From Nemertoderma westbladi (lineage: Eukaryota; Xenacoelomorpha; Nemertodermatida; Nemertodermatidae): a stretch of DNA of 42,834 bases. The stretch lies in assembly GCA_032718475.1 (NCBI GenBank), contig JAUCBJ010003054.1, positions 1 to 42,834 on the forward strand, written 5' to 3'. Every line of letters starts with the position of its first letter. Position 1 is the first letter of the stretch. Below, in pieces: positions 22,259 to 31,228 of this stretch. The position numbers and the translations under genes were made by a program. The notes below the pieces were generated by a model. That model had not been told where the DNA came from, made no database searches, and saw nothing but the letters and a program-made list of their open reading frames with translations.

Positions 22259-25200
22259 TTATCGAATACTAGTTCTATATATGTTATTATTTTTTAGTAC
22301 ACGTTTTGTTTCTTCAAATTCTTCAATCTTTCCTTCACTCATCACTATTATCCTGTTGCAATTCACGATAGTATTAACCCTATGGGCTATTGTCAACACA
22401 GTTGCTTTAGAGAAACTATTTGAAATTATCTTCTGTATAATTCCATCTGTAAACTGATCAATGGATGATGTTGCCTCATCAATAAGCACAACTTTACAGT
22501 TTCGTAACATTGCTCTTGCTAAACAAACTAATTGCTTCTCCCCAACACTGAGGTTATTGCCACAGGTTTCAATTTTAAAATTCAAAACGTCGATATTTTC
22601 AATATTTTGTGTAATTGGACAATAACTCGGATCAAGTCTCAATTCTAGTGATGTTTTCAAATAAACATATTCTAGAGCTTTAATGATCTCTATACTGCCA
22701 AATTCATTGAAAGGATCTAAGTTGTAGCGCAAAGTACCTTGAAACAGAAAAGGATCCTGTGGAATGACCGCTATTGACTTCCGTAAATCATGTAAACCAA
22801 TTTCTGTTATATCAACATCATCTATCATGATTATTCCTTGAGGTTCTACAAGGCGAAGCAATACTGTAAACAACGAGGATTTACCAGCTCCTGTTCGTCC
22901 TACAATTCCTATTTTCTCAAAAGGCCGAGTTACAAAATTGATTCCATGCAACACCTCATTATCACCATATGTAAGTTTGACGTCTTTGAAAGAAATGACT
23001 CCAGTATTCGGCCAATCAATTGGTAATTTAACATCTGGATTGTAGAATGCTTTCTCTTGGTCAAGTTTTGCAAAATTAAGAATTCGCTCTACAGATGTTA
23101 AATTAATTTCTAGCTTAGCAGAAATTTGAATAAGGTTTACAACAACATTGACTAAGCCAAACACATACGATATTGCAATACATAAAATTTCTTTGGATAC
23201 AAAGCTATCCATGTAGAGAGTAATGATTAAAACAATTATACTATAAATAGCATAAGACATAGAAACTGATATAGCAAGCAGTGAGTGGATTTTATATACC
23301 ATATGCAATGATTCTGTATGTTTGTCCAAGTGGTTGAAAAAACTTTTCACATAAATTGCCTGAACATCGAATGCTTTTATGACATCCCGACCTTCTATTG
23401 TATCAGATGCATGTTGAAACACTGGAGTTCTAGCTGATCCTTCCAGAAGTTTAACTTGTTTAAGAGTCTTCATCAAATGCATTCGAATCGAAATAACTAT
23501 AATGATAATAGGAATAGATATCATTAAAGTCCAAGGGTTAGCTATTCCGGAAAGCAAAATAGCGAAAGAGCAACGGCATATATAATGCGCCATATCTGCA
23601 CATAAATCTGGGATAATGTTGTCTAATATTGCCAAGTCTTTAGAGAATCGGTTTAATATTCCTCCTGCAGAATTCTTATGGAAAAATGCCATTGGTGCAC
23701 ATGAGACCGTTTTGATAATTTTATTGTGTAAATTGTTTGATGCACCTAAGGTAATGGTATATACTGAGAACACACTGATCGTCCCCCAGAAAACATAAGA
23801 AAAAATTAGATAAGCATAAGCAAATACAATGTCAATCCAAATGCTCTCACTGATGAATTGTTTGATGATGTTGATATTACTACCATTGTGTGTGTTTTTT
23901 AATGATCCCAGCATTGCCCAGGTTGCCAAAAAATAGTCGGAGAGTGATATAAATATATATGCTAACATAAGTGTTAATATTAAAACTATAAGTCGGGGTA
24001 AATTCAAACCAGCTTTAATAAACTCTATAAAAGTTGAACTTGAGGATGCCATAATTTTTCTTTCTATAATTGCCTCGCGGGAATTATCTAATATGTTGCT
24101 GAATTTATTATCAACCTTCACTTCGTATTCATAATTATTGGTTAAATTATTATCTTCTTCAGATTTCGATGTATCTGAAGAGATGTCCATATTATTTTGA
24201 GTTAGATTGGCATCACTGGCATAAAGAGACACAATTATAGAATTTTCAGGGATAATTTGCAATAGGTGGGTAACCATAATTACGATTCCTCTTGATTGGC
24301 AGTGCTTCAAACAGTTATCAACTAAGTTCTTGGCCACTCGTCTGTCTACAGCTGAAAGAGGATCATCCATAAGATATATATTTGCTCTAGAATAAACCGC
24401 TCTCGCCATAGCAATGCGCAATTTCTGACCACCAGATAATGAAATACCCTTTTCTCCAACCAACGTATTATCCCCATCTTTAAAAATGAGTAGATCCATC
24501 GTTAAGCAGCTAAGTTCAATGACACGATCGTACCATTCTTGCTCAAACATTTGTCCCATTAAAATATTGTCTCGTACAGTTCCTGAGAATATGAATGGTG
24601 TCTGCGATACATAGGCCATCTTTCCATATTTTTCGATAGATCCAGTTTCTATGGGCAACTCACCTAATATTGCCTGTAGCAGACTAGACTTACCAGAACC
24701 AACTGGTCCTATTACGTATACTATTTCTCCGAAATAGGCTCTAAATGATATATTATGTGCTGTATTTTTGGTACACCATCGACCTGAAATATTTTCGACA
24801 TTTACAACAACATCTTTAGGATCTAATAAACAATATGCCATATTTCTATCTTTTGCACTTCTTTCTAATTCTTCAACAAAAAATAATTCGCAGCTAAAGC
24901 CTATAAATGCATTGATACGTTGAAACGAACACTGAAGTTCCCCGCATTCACGTACCGCTTTAGCAAAACCAATTAAACTGGAAATTAAACTTGACAAAAC
25001 GATATTTATTGTGAGAACTGTGATGATATTTAATTTAAACCCAATTGATGTGTATAGGACAAATACACAAAAAGTTACAATGTTGACGTAGAAAAACATG
25101 ATGACAGTATAGAATACTCGGCAAGATGTCATTGTATTAATTTGTGAGAATTCTTTAGTGCGGGCAATTTTTACAGCATCTTCAAATAATTTCTCCCAAC

Positions 25201-25858
25201 TGTAGACTTTGATCGATTTTATACCATCTAATAACTCACTCATCAATGTTATTCGTTTGTCAGTCAATTGTGTCGCCTTACTTCGTAATCGTGAAAATAA
25301 CTTTGCAAATCCCAAACTTAACGGTATGGTTAACATCATAAGACATATCCCAAAAATACCAGACCACCCCAGGTAGTAAAACATCAAAGGTAAACTAATT
25401 AGTACTGTGGTTGGGGCAGAAACCAGGCAATTCCCAAATAATGCAAAAGTATCAAATCGTCCAACATCTGATGACAAGATATTGGTTATCTGACCGATCG
25501 TTGTGCTTTGGATTCCTGCTGCGTCTAATGTAAGTAGTTTAGAATAAATAAGAGCACTGCACCCAACTCTAACCTTGATTGATAATAGTTTAGAATAGAA
25601 AGATGCGTTTGTAGATGATAGTATTGATGAGAAAGAAGCTAATCCAATGATGAGGCAATCGACCAATGCTCTTTCCCGTGTAATAGTGCTGTCTATTTGT
25701 AAATAGTACTCAATTAATCGTTGCAGAAATACTACTTTAACCAAAAGGCAAAGTTCGTGAAAAGTTTCAAAGAAACTGCACATAAGGAACTCCATTAAAT
25801 AGGTTCTTATTAATGTTTTCATGATATTAAACTTTCCCTTGGTTCCTCCTTCCACAGT
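22259..25858 (-). CDS. ABCC/MRP (ABCC4-like) transporter, main coding exon
   Basis: ATP-driven membrane exporter of the C family (MRP; organic anions and conjugates in characterised relatives). This exon encodes 1199 residues and, with the 59-residue exon at 29457-29633, about 1258 residues, near the 1300 usual for short MRPs lacking TMD0. In joined numbering, TMD1 contains the conserved GIKSIKVYSWE block (about 271-281). NBD1 has Walker A GPVGSGKS (443-450), LSGGQ (533-537) and Walker B IYLMDD, with Asp in place of the catalytic Glu, as is normal in ABCC NBD1. TMD2 follows. NBD2 has GRTGAGKS (1046-1053), LSVGE signature (1162-1166; Glu where Gln is usual), VVLIDEA with the catalytic Glu, and IAH. 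The frame has no stop over 3.6 kb. The upstream boundary is a TTGCAG acceptor at 25859-25864, in phase 0; an in-exon ATG lies only at 25820-25822. The C-terminus (NNNIYRTSIR) is shorter than in relatives, so a further 3' exon is possible. Confidence 0.9.
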   Translation of the reverse strand, partial: TVEGGTKGKFNIMKTLIRTYLMEFLMCSFFETFHELCLLVKVVFLQRLIEYYLQIDSTITRERALVDCLIIGLASFSSILSSTNASFYSKLLSIKVRVGCSALIYSKLLTLDAAGIQSTTIGQITNILSSDVGRFDTFALFGNCLVSAPTTVLISLPLMFYYLGWSGIFGICLMMLTIPLSLGFAKLFSRLRSKATQLTDKRITLMSELLDGIKSIKVYSWEKLFEDAVKIARTKEFSQINTMTSCRVFYTVIMFFYVNIVTFCVFVLYTSIGFKLNIITVLTINIVLSSLISSLIGFAKAVRECGELQCSFQRINAFIGFSCELFFVEELERSAKDRNMAYCLLDPKDVVVNVENISGRWCTKNTAHNISFRAYFGEIVYVIGPVGSGKSSLLQAILGELPIETGSIEKYGKMAYVSQTPFIFSGTVRDNILMGQMFEQEWYDRVIELSCLTMDLLIFKDGDNTLVGEKGISLSGGQKLRIAMARAVYSRANIYLMDDPLSAVDRRVAKNLVDNCLKHCQSRGIVIMVTHLLQIIPENSIIVSLYASDANLTQNNMDISSDTSKSEEDNNLTNNYEYEVKVDNKFSNILDNSREAIIERKIMASSSSTFIEFIKAGLNLPRLIVLILTLMLAYIFISLSDYFLATWAMLGSLKNTHNGSNINIIKQFISESIWIDIVFAYAYLIFSYVFWGTISVFSVYTITLGASNNLHNKIIKTVSCAPMAFFHKNSAGGILNRFSKDLAILDNIIPDLCADMAHYICRCSFAILLSGIANPWTLMISIPIIIIVISIRMHLMKTLKQVKLLEGSARTPVFQHASDTIEGRDVIKAFDVQAIYVKSFFNHLDKHTESLHMVYKIHSLLAISVSMSYAIYSIIVLIITLYMDSFVSKEILCIAISYVFGLVNVVVNLIQISAKLEINLTSVERILNFAKLDQEKAFYNPDVKLPIDWPNTGVISFKDVKLTYGDNEVLHGINFVTRPFEKIGIVGRTGAGKSSLFTVLLRLVEPQGIIMIDDVDITEIGLHDLRKSIAVIPQDPFLFQGTLRYNLDPFNEFGSIEIIKALEYVYLKTSLELRLDPSYCPITQNIENIDVLNFKIETCGNNLSVGEKQLVCLARAMLRNCKVVLIDEATSSIDQFTDGIIQKIISNSFSKATVLTIAHRVNTIVNCNRIIVMSEGKIEEFEETKRVLKNNNIYRTSIR

Positions 25859-25985
25859 CTGCAATGTATAATGTATAAAATGAATACTATAATTTTAATA
25901 CAATATCATCACATCGAATGTACATTAACTGATGGTTACTACTTGTATTATATTGGAGACATATGTGAATGTAAGTTTGCATGAC

Positions 25986-26194
25986 GTGACGCCGTGCCGT
26001 AGTTGTGGGCCCATAGGCTGCAGTCGTAGGCCTGTAAGCCCATAGGCTAATGATCATCCTGACTTAAAGTTATATTATTGGAAATAAGCTGCAAAGCTTT
26101 AGGGGTTATCCTTTGTTATGTTGGGCAATACTTACTATACATTAATTGTATCGAGTTAATGTATTGGTTTCTATTGTTTGCATAATATATAAAT
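25986..26194. repeat. Direct repeat, left copy (209 bp)
   Basis: Starts GTGACGCCGTGCCGTAGTTG and runs to CATAATATATAAAT. It is the same sequence, in the same orientation, as 28414-28624, differing by a few substitutions and a rearranged GCCCATAGGC-type segment near the left end. The two copies bracket the retrotransposon fragment and the minisatellite. Confidence 0.9.
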
Positions 26195-26393
26195 CACATA
26201 TCGAATTTATTATTCCATTAATAAAATATAAAATCAGGCGAAGCACAAATGATCACAAATTAATTAAGTAGAATAATTAAGATTGAAGCACAGGTTAACA
26301 ATGAATATTTACAATAAAGAAACAGGTATGTAATCAGTACATATCTGGGTCAACACCCCGAATCCCCACCCAATCCCCAAACCCGAGGCCCCG
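26195..26393. other. 3' non-coding part of the RT element
   Basis: About 200 bp between the end of the endonuclease frame and the left direct repeat. It is AT-rich and has no frame. It probably is the 3' UTR of the retrotransposon (minus strand). Confidence 0.4.
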
Positions 26394-27867
26394 TCACGGC
26401 CTCCTACCACCCTGGAGGCACAGAGAGGTCGCCCAAAGGAGACCAAACTGCAGCCGCCGCCTCACCGCACCCAAAACCTCTCCCAAACCCCGCTGTCTCA
26501 TCCCGACCCTCTTAGAGCATAGGGTCTCCGCAAAGGTGCCGGATGAATACAGCCGCCTCCGCACTCCACACACCGTCGGTGGAACACCAACGGGGTGAAG
26601 TGCATCCTGAGGGATCCTGGTAGTGGGCCCGCTTGACCCGCTCCCTCTGGGCGAGTAAGGTCTCCGTTGAGGCGTTGGAGCGAACATAGGAAGTGGCGAT
26701 ACGTCGAAAGACGCCTCTAACTGGTTCGCCCAAACACCCCTGGATACCAAATCCGCCCTTACCCCCTCCACCGCCTGCCCATCCGAGACCAGGTGACCTT
26801 CGGCCAGGGTGACCTCCCGCTCGACATTAGTCGCACCGATGGCCTCCGCAAGAAGGTCACCAAACACGTCCCGGATCTCATTGTGCCGGCGAATAACTAG
26901 CCCTCCGACCTTGCAGCTGAGAGTGTGCGCAGTGTCGAAGGGCTCGCCGCAGCCATCGCAGTTTACTGCAAGGTCTGGGGGCGCCATACTATACCACAAC
27001 GCAAGGTTGTCCCGAAAAGACTGCGGGTCCAGGTCGGTGTGGTCTATGGGTGAGGGTTACGCGGAGAGCCATCCACCAATCTTGTATTTCTCTGCCCGGC
27101 TGACAGTTCGCCGCCGATCAGGTGGGAACGCCGCCAGAGATGCCTCGAATTTGGCCTTACAGGCGGCGTCCTGTGTCTGTCGACACTCGACAAGGGCTGT
27201 CTTGAGGCAGGCGATGTGGTCAGCGACGTGGAGACGCCCGCCAGTCTCTATGGCCTCCACAACCCTCGCAGTACCGGAAGTCGATGCGAGATGGGCCGGC
27301 CCGGATTGCTTGATGGGGTCCCGGATGCCCAGACCACCATGTTGGACCGGGAGAAGCAGGAGCCGATCGAGGGCCGGGCTGGGGGTCGAACCAAAGAGAG
27401 AGGGGATGTATCGGTTGACCAACATCGACCGGATCGGAGAGAGTTCTGACTCATGTGGCTTGCACACCCGGAGGATGTAGTCCCACTCAGCTTGCAGACA
27501 GTGGCTCATCGCTGAGTGGGCTGTCTGAGGGAACTCTGTCGCGACGTCCGCTAGGATGTCGATGGACTTCGTCCAGCCAGACACCTTCTCCACTAGAAAC
27601 GCCCGCTTGCCAACGGAGTCACCAACATAGCCTCCAAGAAAGCGGTGGCCGTGAGATATCCGGACACCGCTGGAGCCGAATATCTTATGGGCAGCGTCTT
27701 CCAGTCCATGTTTGATAACCAACTGGCTCTTACTTGGCTCGGGGAAGTATCCGATTGAGGGGCTGAATTCTTTCAGCATCAACCACCACCGATGTACAGC
27801 TGTTAGTCTGCCAACAGCCGAGGCGTCGTCAGCGTACCAACACTGGCAGCAGTCCGAGCGCTTGTTG
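26394..27867 (-). pseudogene. Non-LTR retrotransposon 3' half: RT, zinc knuckle, restriction-like endonuclease
   Basis: Minus-strand remnant of a LINE pol gene. The first part (ending at the stop 27057-27059) begins near RT motif C, CWYADDASAVGRL, and continues through GHRFLGGYVG and RLLLLPVQHGGLGIRDP, typical RT thumb-side sequence in this group. After a frame shift, SPIDHTDLDPQSFRD leads to CDGCGEPFDTAHTLSC (C-x2-C-x7-H-x3-C) and GGLVIRRHNEIRD. Then ADLVSRGVW and ASFDV fit the spaced acidic residues of a PD-(D/E)xK, R2-type endonuclease. Two further frame shifts near 26700 and 26520 precede the closing LWATSLCLQGG at 26394. GC content is much higher than its surroundings, a sign of foreign origin. 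RT motifs upstream of YADD are missing: the 5' side is joined to a minisatellite. Confidence 0.8.
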
Positions 27868-28413
27868 CATGGTTCTTGCATCGCCGGTGAAGTCGGGGGA
27901 ACGACTGAGTCCGTTAGGGGCGCGACATCAGCCTGCACCGCCGGTGAAGTCCGAGAAACGTCTGAGTCTGTTACGGGCGCGACAACCGCCTGCACCGCTG
28001 GTGAAGTCGGAGGAACGACAGACTCAGTTACTGGCGCGACAACTGCCTGCACCGCTGGTGAAGTCGGAGGGACAATCGAGTGCGTTATGGGCGCGACAAC
28101 TGCCTGCAATGCCGGTGAAGTCAGGGGAACAATTGAGTCCGTTACGGGCGCGACTGACGCCTGCACCGCTGGTGAAGTCGGAGGAATGACCGAGTCTGTT
28201 ACTGGCGCGACAACCGCCTGCACCGCCGGTGAAATCAGGGGAACAATCGAGTCCATTAAGGGCGCGACAAACGCCTGCACTTGCACTGCCGGTGAATTCG
28301 GATGAACGACCGAGTCCGTTGCAGGCGCGACAACCGCCTGCACCGTCAGTGAGGTCGGAGGAACGACCGGGTCCGTTAGGGGCGCGATAACAGCCTGCAC
28401 CGCCGGTGAAGTC
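27868..28413. repeat. 57-bp minisatellite, about 9.5 units
   Basis: GCCTGCACCG-type landmarks recur at 27931, 27988, 28045 and 28102, exactly 57 bp apart; one later unit has a 6-bp insertion. Because 57 is a multiple of three, all units are in frame, and on the minus strand they encode a 19-residue repeat like SPAVQAVVAPVTDSVVPPT that reads straight into the RT frame. The opposite strand is also open. It ends at the right-hand direct repeat, which supplies the first ATG (28440-28442) of the minus-strand frame. I think it is non-coding in practice, but a proline-rich N-terminal extension of the element cannot be excluded. Confidence 0.9.
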
Positions 28414-28624
28414 GTGACACCGTGCCGTAGTTGTGGGCCCATAGGCCCGTAAGCCCATAGGCTGCGGCCGTAGGCTAATACTCATCCTGACTTAAAGTTA
28501 TATTATTGGAAATAAGCTGCAAAGCTTTAGGGGTTATCTTTGTTATGTTGGGCAATACTTACTATACATTAATTGTATCGAGTTAATGTATTGGTTTCTA
28601 TTGTTTGCATAATATATAAATAAA
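28414..28624. repeat. Direct repeat, right copy (211 bp)
   Basis: Second copy of the sequence at 25986-26194, same orientation. Either an LTR-like or pre-existing duplicated sequence flanking the RT fragment. Confidence 0.9.
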
Positions 28625-29087
28625 TCTATCTATCTATAACATTATAACATTTTATTAGTTGCTACAAAAGTAACTACTGTACAAACTACATAGTCTCTAT
28701 AATTGGTCACATTGTTAAATTACAATCTAACTGTAGACTGGAAAAATGTACATTGCTGACGTACTTATTACGTGCATTTCAGAATGTTACGGATGGAGAA
28801 ATGGACACATCAACTATCGATGTTGAGTGAGGTTTACTCGTTAAACAATCATCTACCAATATTAGAGCATCTATATTCGGAACTTCAAATTGCAGATGGG
28901 GGGGGGGGGGGGGGGGGGGGGGGGAACTGGATCGGTACCGAGCCCCACCAGTGGTGAAGCTGTGACATTCACTGGGGATGGGTTTGTTTATGGTGTGGTA
29001 GATATATTTGTTTATTTTAATTGCAATTTTCTAGAAGTCTATTTTTTTGCAATGTTTGCTTTATATTAATTATATCTATCAGGATCT
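28625..29087. other. Intronic spacer with 27-nt poly(G)
   Basis: No gene. A short ATCT repeat lies at about 28623-28637. An uninterrupted run of 27 G lies at 28898-28924, followed by AACTGGATCGG, which vaguely resembles the MITE end (GGGGAAACTGGACGC); the element itself is not evident. Confidence 0.6.
28898..28924. repeat. Poly(G) tract, 27 nt
   Basis: The longest uninterrupted homopolymer of the window, inside the ABCC intron. In the intron transcript (minus strand) it would be a run of C. Confidence 0.95.
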
Positions 29088-29299
29088 CAGATAGGGGGGA
29101 AACTTGATGCAATAAAAACTCATCCCTCTCCAGGGGAAATTGGACGCAAATAACAGCTGATTACTCTCACAAATAAAACTGTAACCTGTTCTATTGTGTT
29201 TAGTTTATTATCTGGAACCTGCTCCTTTCCCTAAATTGAGAATTTTACATTGAGGCGGGAGATTAATTCGTAAAGATGGGATTTGCCCCCTGTCTCTCA
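29088..29299 (+). mobile_element. MITE-like element, copy B
   Basis: Complete-looking copy of the family at 2970 (reverse), 20441 and 39125. The left end TCTCAGATAGGGGGGAAAC and right end GGGATTTGCCCCCTGTCTCTC are imperfect inverted repeats. Non-coding. Confidence 0.7.
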
Positions 29300-29456
29300 A
29301 ATTGAAACAATAAATAATCGTCAAGAAATGTTGTTAAGTCATAAGATTGACAATGGATTGCCAGATTAAAGGAATTAGATCACATCCCTCAGTCTTCTGA
29401 GGTAAATATTTATTCTTCATCATCCTACATTAATAATAACATAATAGTTTACTCAC

Positions 29457-29633
29457 CTTCTCTTTTAAACTTCCAAGTAAATTTTTGTATTGATGATCAG
29501 CTGTTAAGTTATCAGGTAGTGGCCTAAAGAAATCATCGCTAGTAATTTGTCTTTTTGATTGAATTTGCAAAAAAGGCAAAAGTTTGTAGAATGAAGAAAA
29601 CAAATAATTTGCCTTCATATTATTGCCTTTCAT
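29457..29633 (-). CDS. ABCC transporter, N-terminal exon
   Basis: Encodes 59 residues beginning MKGNNMKANYLFSS and containing YKLLPFLQIQSKRQITSDD and FFRPLPDNLTADHQ. This matches the segment that precedes TMD1 in short MRPs ('NP...A...S..fF.W..pl...G.kr.L...Dly.lp.ed.s..l...l...w'). The exon ends in AAG followed by the donor GTGAGT. Joining to 25858 keeps phase and gives LLGSLKEK-TVEGG. The ATG at 29631-29633 is preceded by an in-frame stop about 40 bp upstream; a second ATG at 29616-29618 is the alternative start. Strand, order, phase and homology all agree, though transcript evidence is lacking. Confidence 0.8.
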
Positions 29634-30431
29634 TGTTTCCCTTTGTGGTCCCTTTAACAATGAATAATAATATTAGCGGCTTACTTAAATCAAAGCTATG
29701 CAATGTGTAGTAAATTCACAACTAAATTCTGACTTAATTAATCACAACACATTAACTACAATGTAGTAACATCTTACTACTACTACAAGGTCGAGCGAGC
29801 TCGGACAATCCTTTGACATCTATATAAACTTCTAACAAACATCTTCATTACTTTTAGTGTTTAAGTAACATCCATTACATAACAATTACTTACTGTACGT
29901 ACATGTTGTCAATATTATGGTTAATTAAGATATTATATTTCCTTGGTAGATACAGTAAACAGGCTGGCGAGAGCTAACATGGAGGTCTTCCTGAAAGACC
30001 CCTCCCTATATTCAATTGTATTTTAATAATTTAAATTTATGAAAGTCTAGAAAGTGTCTAACAAATTAATTAGAAACGGTTTATAGCGCTACTGATATCT
30101 TCGATAATAATAGTACAGGCAAGGCCATAGTAATATATTACGGTGGCCTTGGTACAGGGTAGTATTGTTTATTAGTAGCAAATACAAAAATTACTTAGAT
30201 AAACTGTAACTAAAGTTGATATAACACTTATGGGTTTATCAGTTAATTAATCATTTCGTGGGTGTGTTCGGGAATTACATAAGATATGAAAGCTAATCAT
30301 ACCAAACATGGGTTCACTAAAACTAACATACAATTATGATTTTATTGCATTACTCTGGCATCTTCGGGAAAGTTGCGTTTCGTGGACGTTCGTGCGTTTC
30401 GTTTCGTCATATTTCCAAGCTAAGGCGTGCC
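29634..30431. other. Upstream region of ABCC gene; no further gene
   Basis: AT-rich sequence. Promoter and 5' UTR of the ABCC gene presumably lie just right of 29633, but I see no decisive element. It contains a tiny LINE tail (29775-29806). Confidence 0.4.
29775..29806 (-). mobile_element. LINE 3' tail fragment of about 32 bp
   Basis: ACTACTACTACAAGGTCGAG, continuing CGAGCTCGGACA, is the reverse complement of the 3' terminus of the LINE at 36458-38423 (TGTCCGGGTTCGCTCGACCTTG followed by GTA/TAG repeats) and matches the end of the copy at 10530. ACATCT lies on both sides (about 29769 and 29815), a possible target duplication. A drastically 5'-truncated insertion. Confidence 0.65.
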
Positions 30432-30451
30432 GGGGGGGGGGGGGGGGGGGG
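30432..30451. repeat. Poly(G) tract, 20 nt
   Basis: A run of 20 G followed by TGTGTGTGTT. Confidence 0.95.
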
Positions 30452-30504
30452 TGTGTGTTTTCGACAAACTTAATTCCACATCCACTTCGTTTGTTAACAA
30501 ACCA

Positions 30505-30660
30505 GGTATTCCCCCGAGAACATGTATAGTCGATCGCTGTAGTGAAAAACCAGGAAAGATGTACTTTGACTATATTGGTCCCCTTCAGATCATAGGCAAA
30601 CAATATCCCTATTGTGTGTTTGTAATTTTTTGCATACCAGGTGATAGCCCTCACACGCTC
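30505..30660 (+). pseudogene. Possible retrotransposon integrase fragment
   Basis: A short plus-strand frame reads RTCIVDRCSEKPGKMYFDYI followed by GPLQIIGKQYPYCVFVI. The pattern 'kPge..h.D..GP........Y..vf.d' is the start of the integrase catalytic core (first DDE Asp) in copia- and gypsy-type elements. This is the part missing from the copia element at 9790. The fragment is short and isolated, and which class it came from cannot be decided. Confidence 0.4.
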
Positions 30661-30749
30661 ACTGAAATGAATAAAATCGAATAGTTTAATGTAAGTAACT
30701 GTTCAGCTGAATGGTTTTTTAGTTATTGCGTACTGCTGACTGTAGAGTT

Positions 30750-31228
30750 GAATGCTCTAAAAGTTGTTGCTCTAATAGCGAATAGAGTGGATATGACCGA
30801 CCAAATGATCGCATCCTGCAGAGCTGTGCGGAAAATTCAAACTTGGTTCGTGAAACTCGGAATACATTTCCTACAACGGCTAGCATTGAACAGTTTTATA
30901 AGATTCCGTGCAGATAGGAAACCAAAGCATTTCAGATTTTATGAATTCATGTTAGATGTTGTGGATCACCTAACACAAGTTCCCACAAAGGCGATCCGAC
31001 ACCCTACTAAGACTCCTTTGGCACTTCCTAGGAGCACTGAAATTGAACCTCCCCGCCACAAGTTAGTAAAACTTGATCCAACTCAGAAAGTAAAACATCC
31101 TCAAAGGCGGTGTCGATTATGCTGGGGAAGCAAAAAGGTTAAAAAAATCCCAATATGTTTGTCCTCTATGCTCTGATAAACCTGGGCTTTGTATTTCGTG
31201 CTTCACAGACTATCCGCCTCATCATTAG
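30750..31228 (+). pseudogene. piggyBac transposase C-terminal fragment
   Basis: 3' end of a piggyBac-type DNA transposase. The frame gives NRVDMTDQMIASCRAVRKIQ and WFVKLGIHFLQRLALNSFI, matching the family's 'n.GGVD.aDqm...y...r.t.kW..k.ff.lld.a..Na' block. RRCRLCWGSKKVKK then needs a one-base frame change at the A run near 31139 to read QYVCPLCSDKPGLCISCF, completing the cysteine-rich C-terminal domain (three C-x2-C pairs), ending at the stop near 31227. The catalytic Asp-containing N-terminal two thirds are absent and no terminal inverted repeats were recognised, so it is a dead fragment. Confidence 0.8.

Larger units (their letters stand above)
25859..29456 (-). other. Intron of ABCC gene, 3598 bp
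   Basis: Inferred from a consensus donor (GTGAGT on the minus strand, 29456-29451) after an AAG codon and an acceptor TTGCAG (25864-25859) before ACT. Both sides are in phase 0. It contains a retrotransposon fragment, a 57-bp minisatellite, two 210-bp direct repeats, a G27 tract and a MITE. Confidence 0.7.

Noticed and set aside
22838-23798. Short plus-strand frames inside the ABC transporter
   Set aside because: Shadows of a 3.6-kb coding exon that carries all family motifs on the other strand.
25862-25864. TTG as start codon of the ABC transporter
   Set aside because: It lies within TTGCAG, a splice acceptor. The upstream exon at 29457-29633 supplies the missing conserved N-terminal segment in the right phase.
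26809-27480. Plus-strand open frame of 223 codons
   Set aside because: Antisense to the RT/endonuclease pseudogene; high GC lengthens chance frames.
27712-28305. Plus-strand open frame of 197 codons over the minisatellite
   Set aside because: It mirrors the 57-bp repeats, whose length keeps all frames open. The minus-strand frame is the one that joins real RT sequence.
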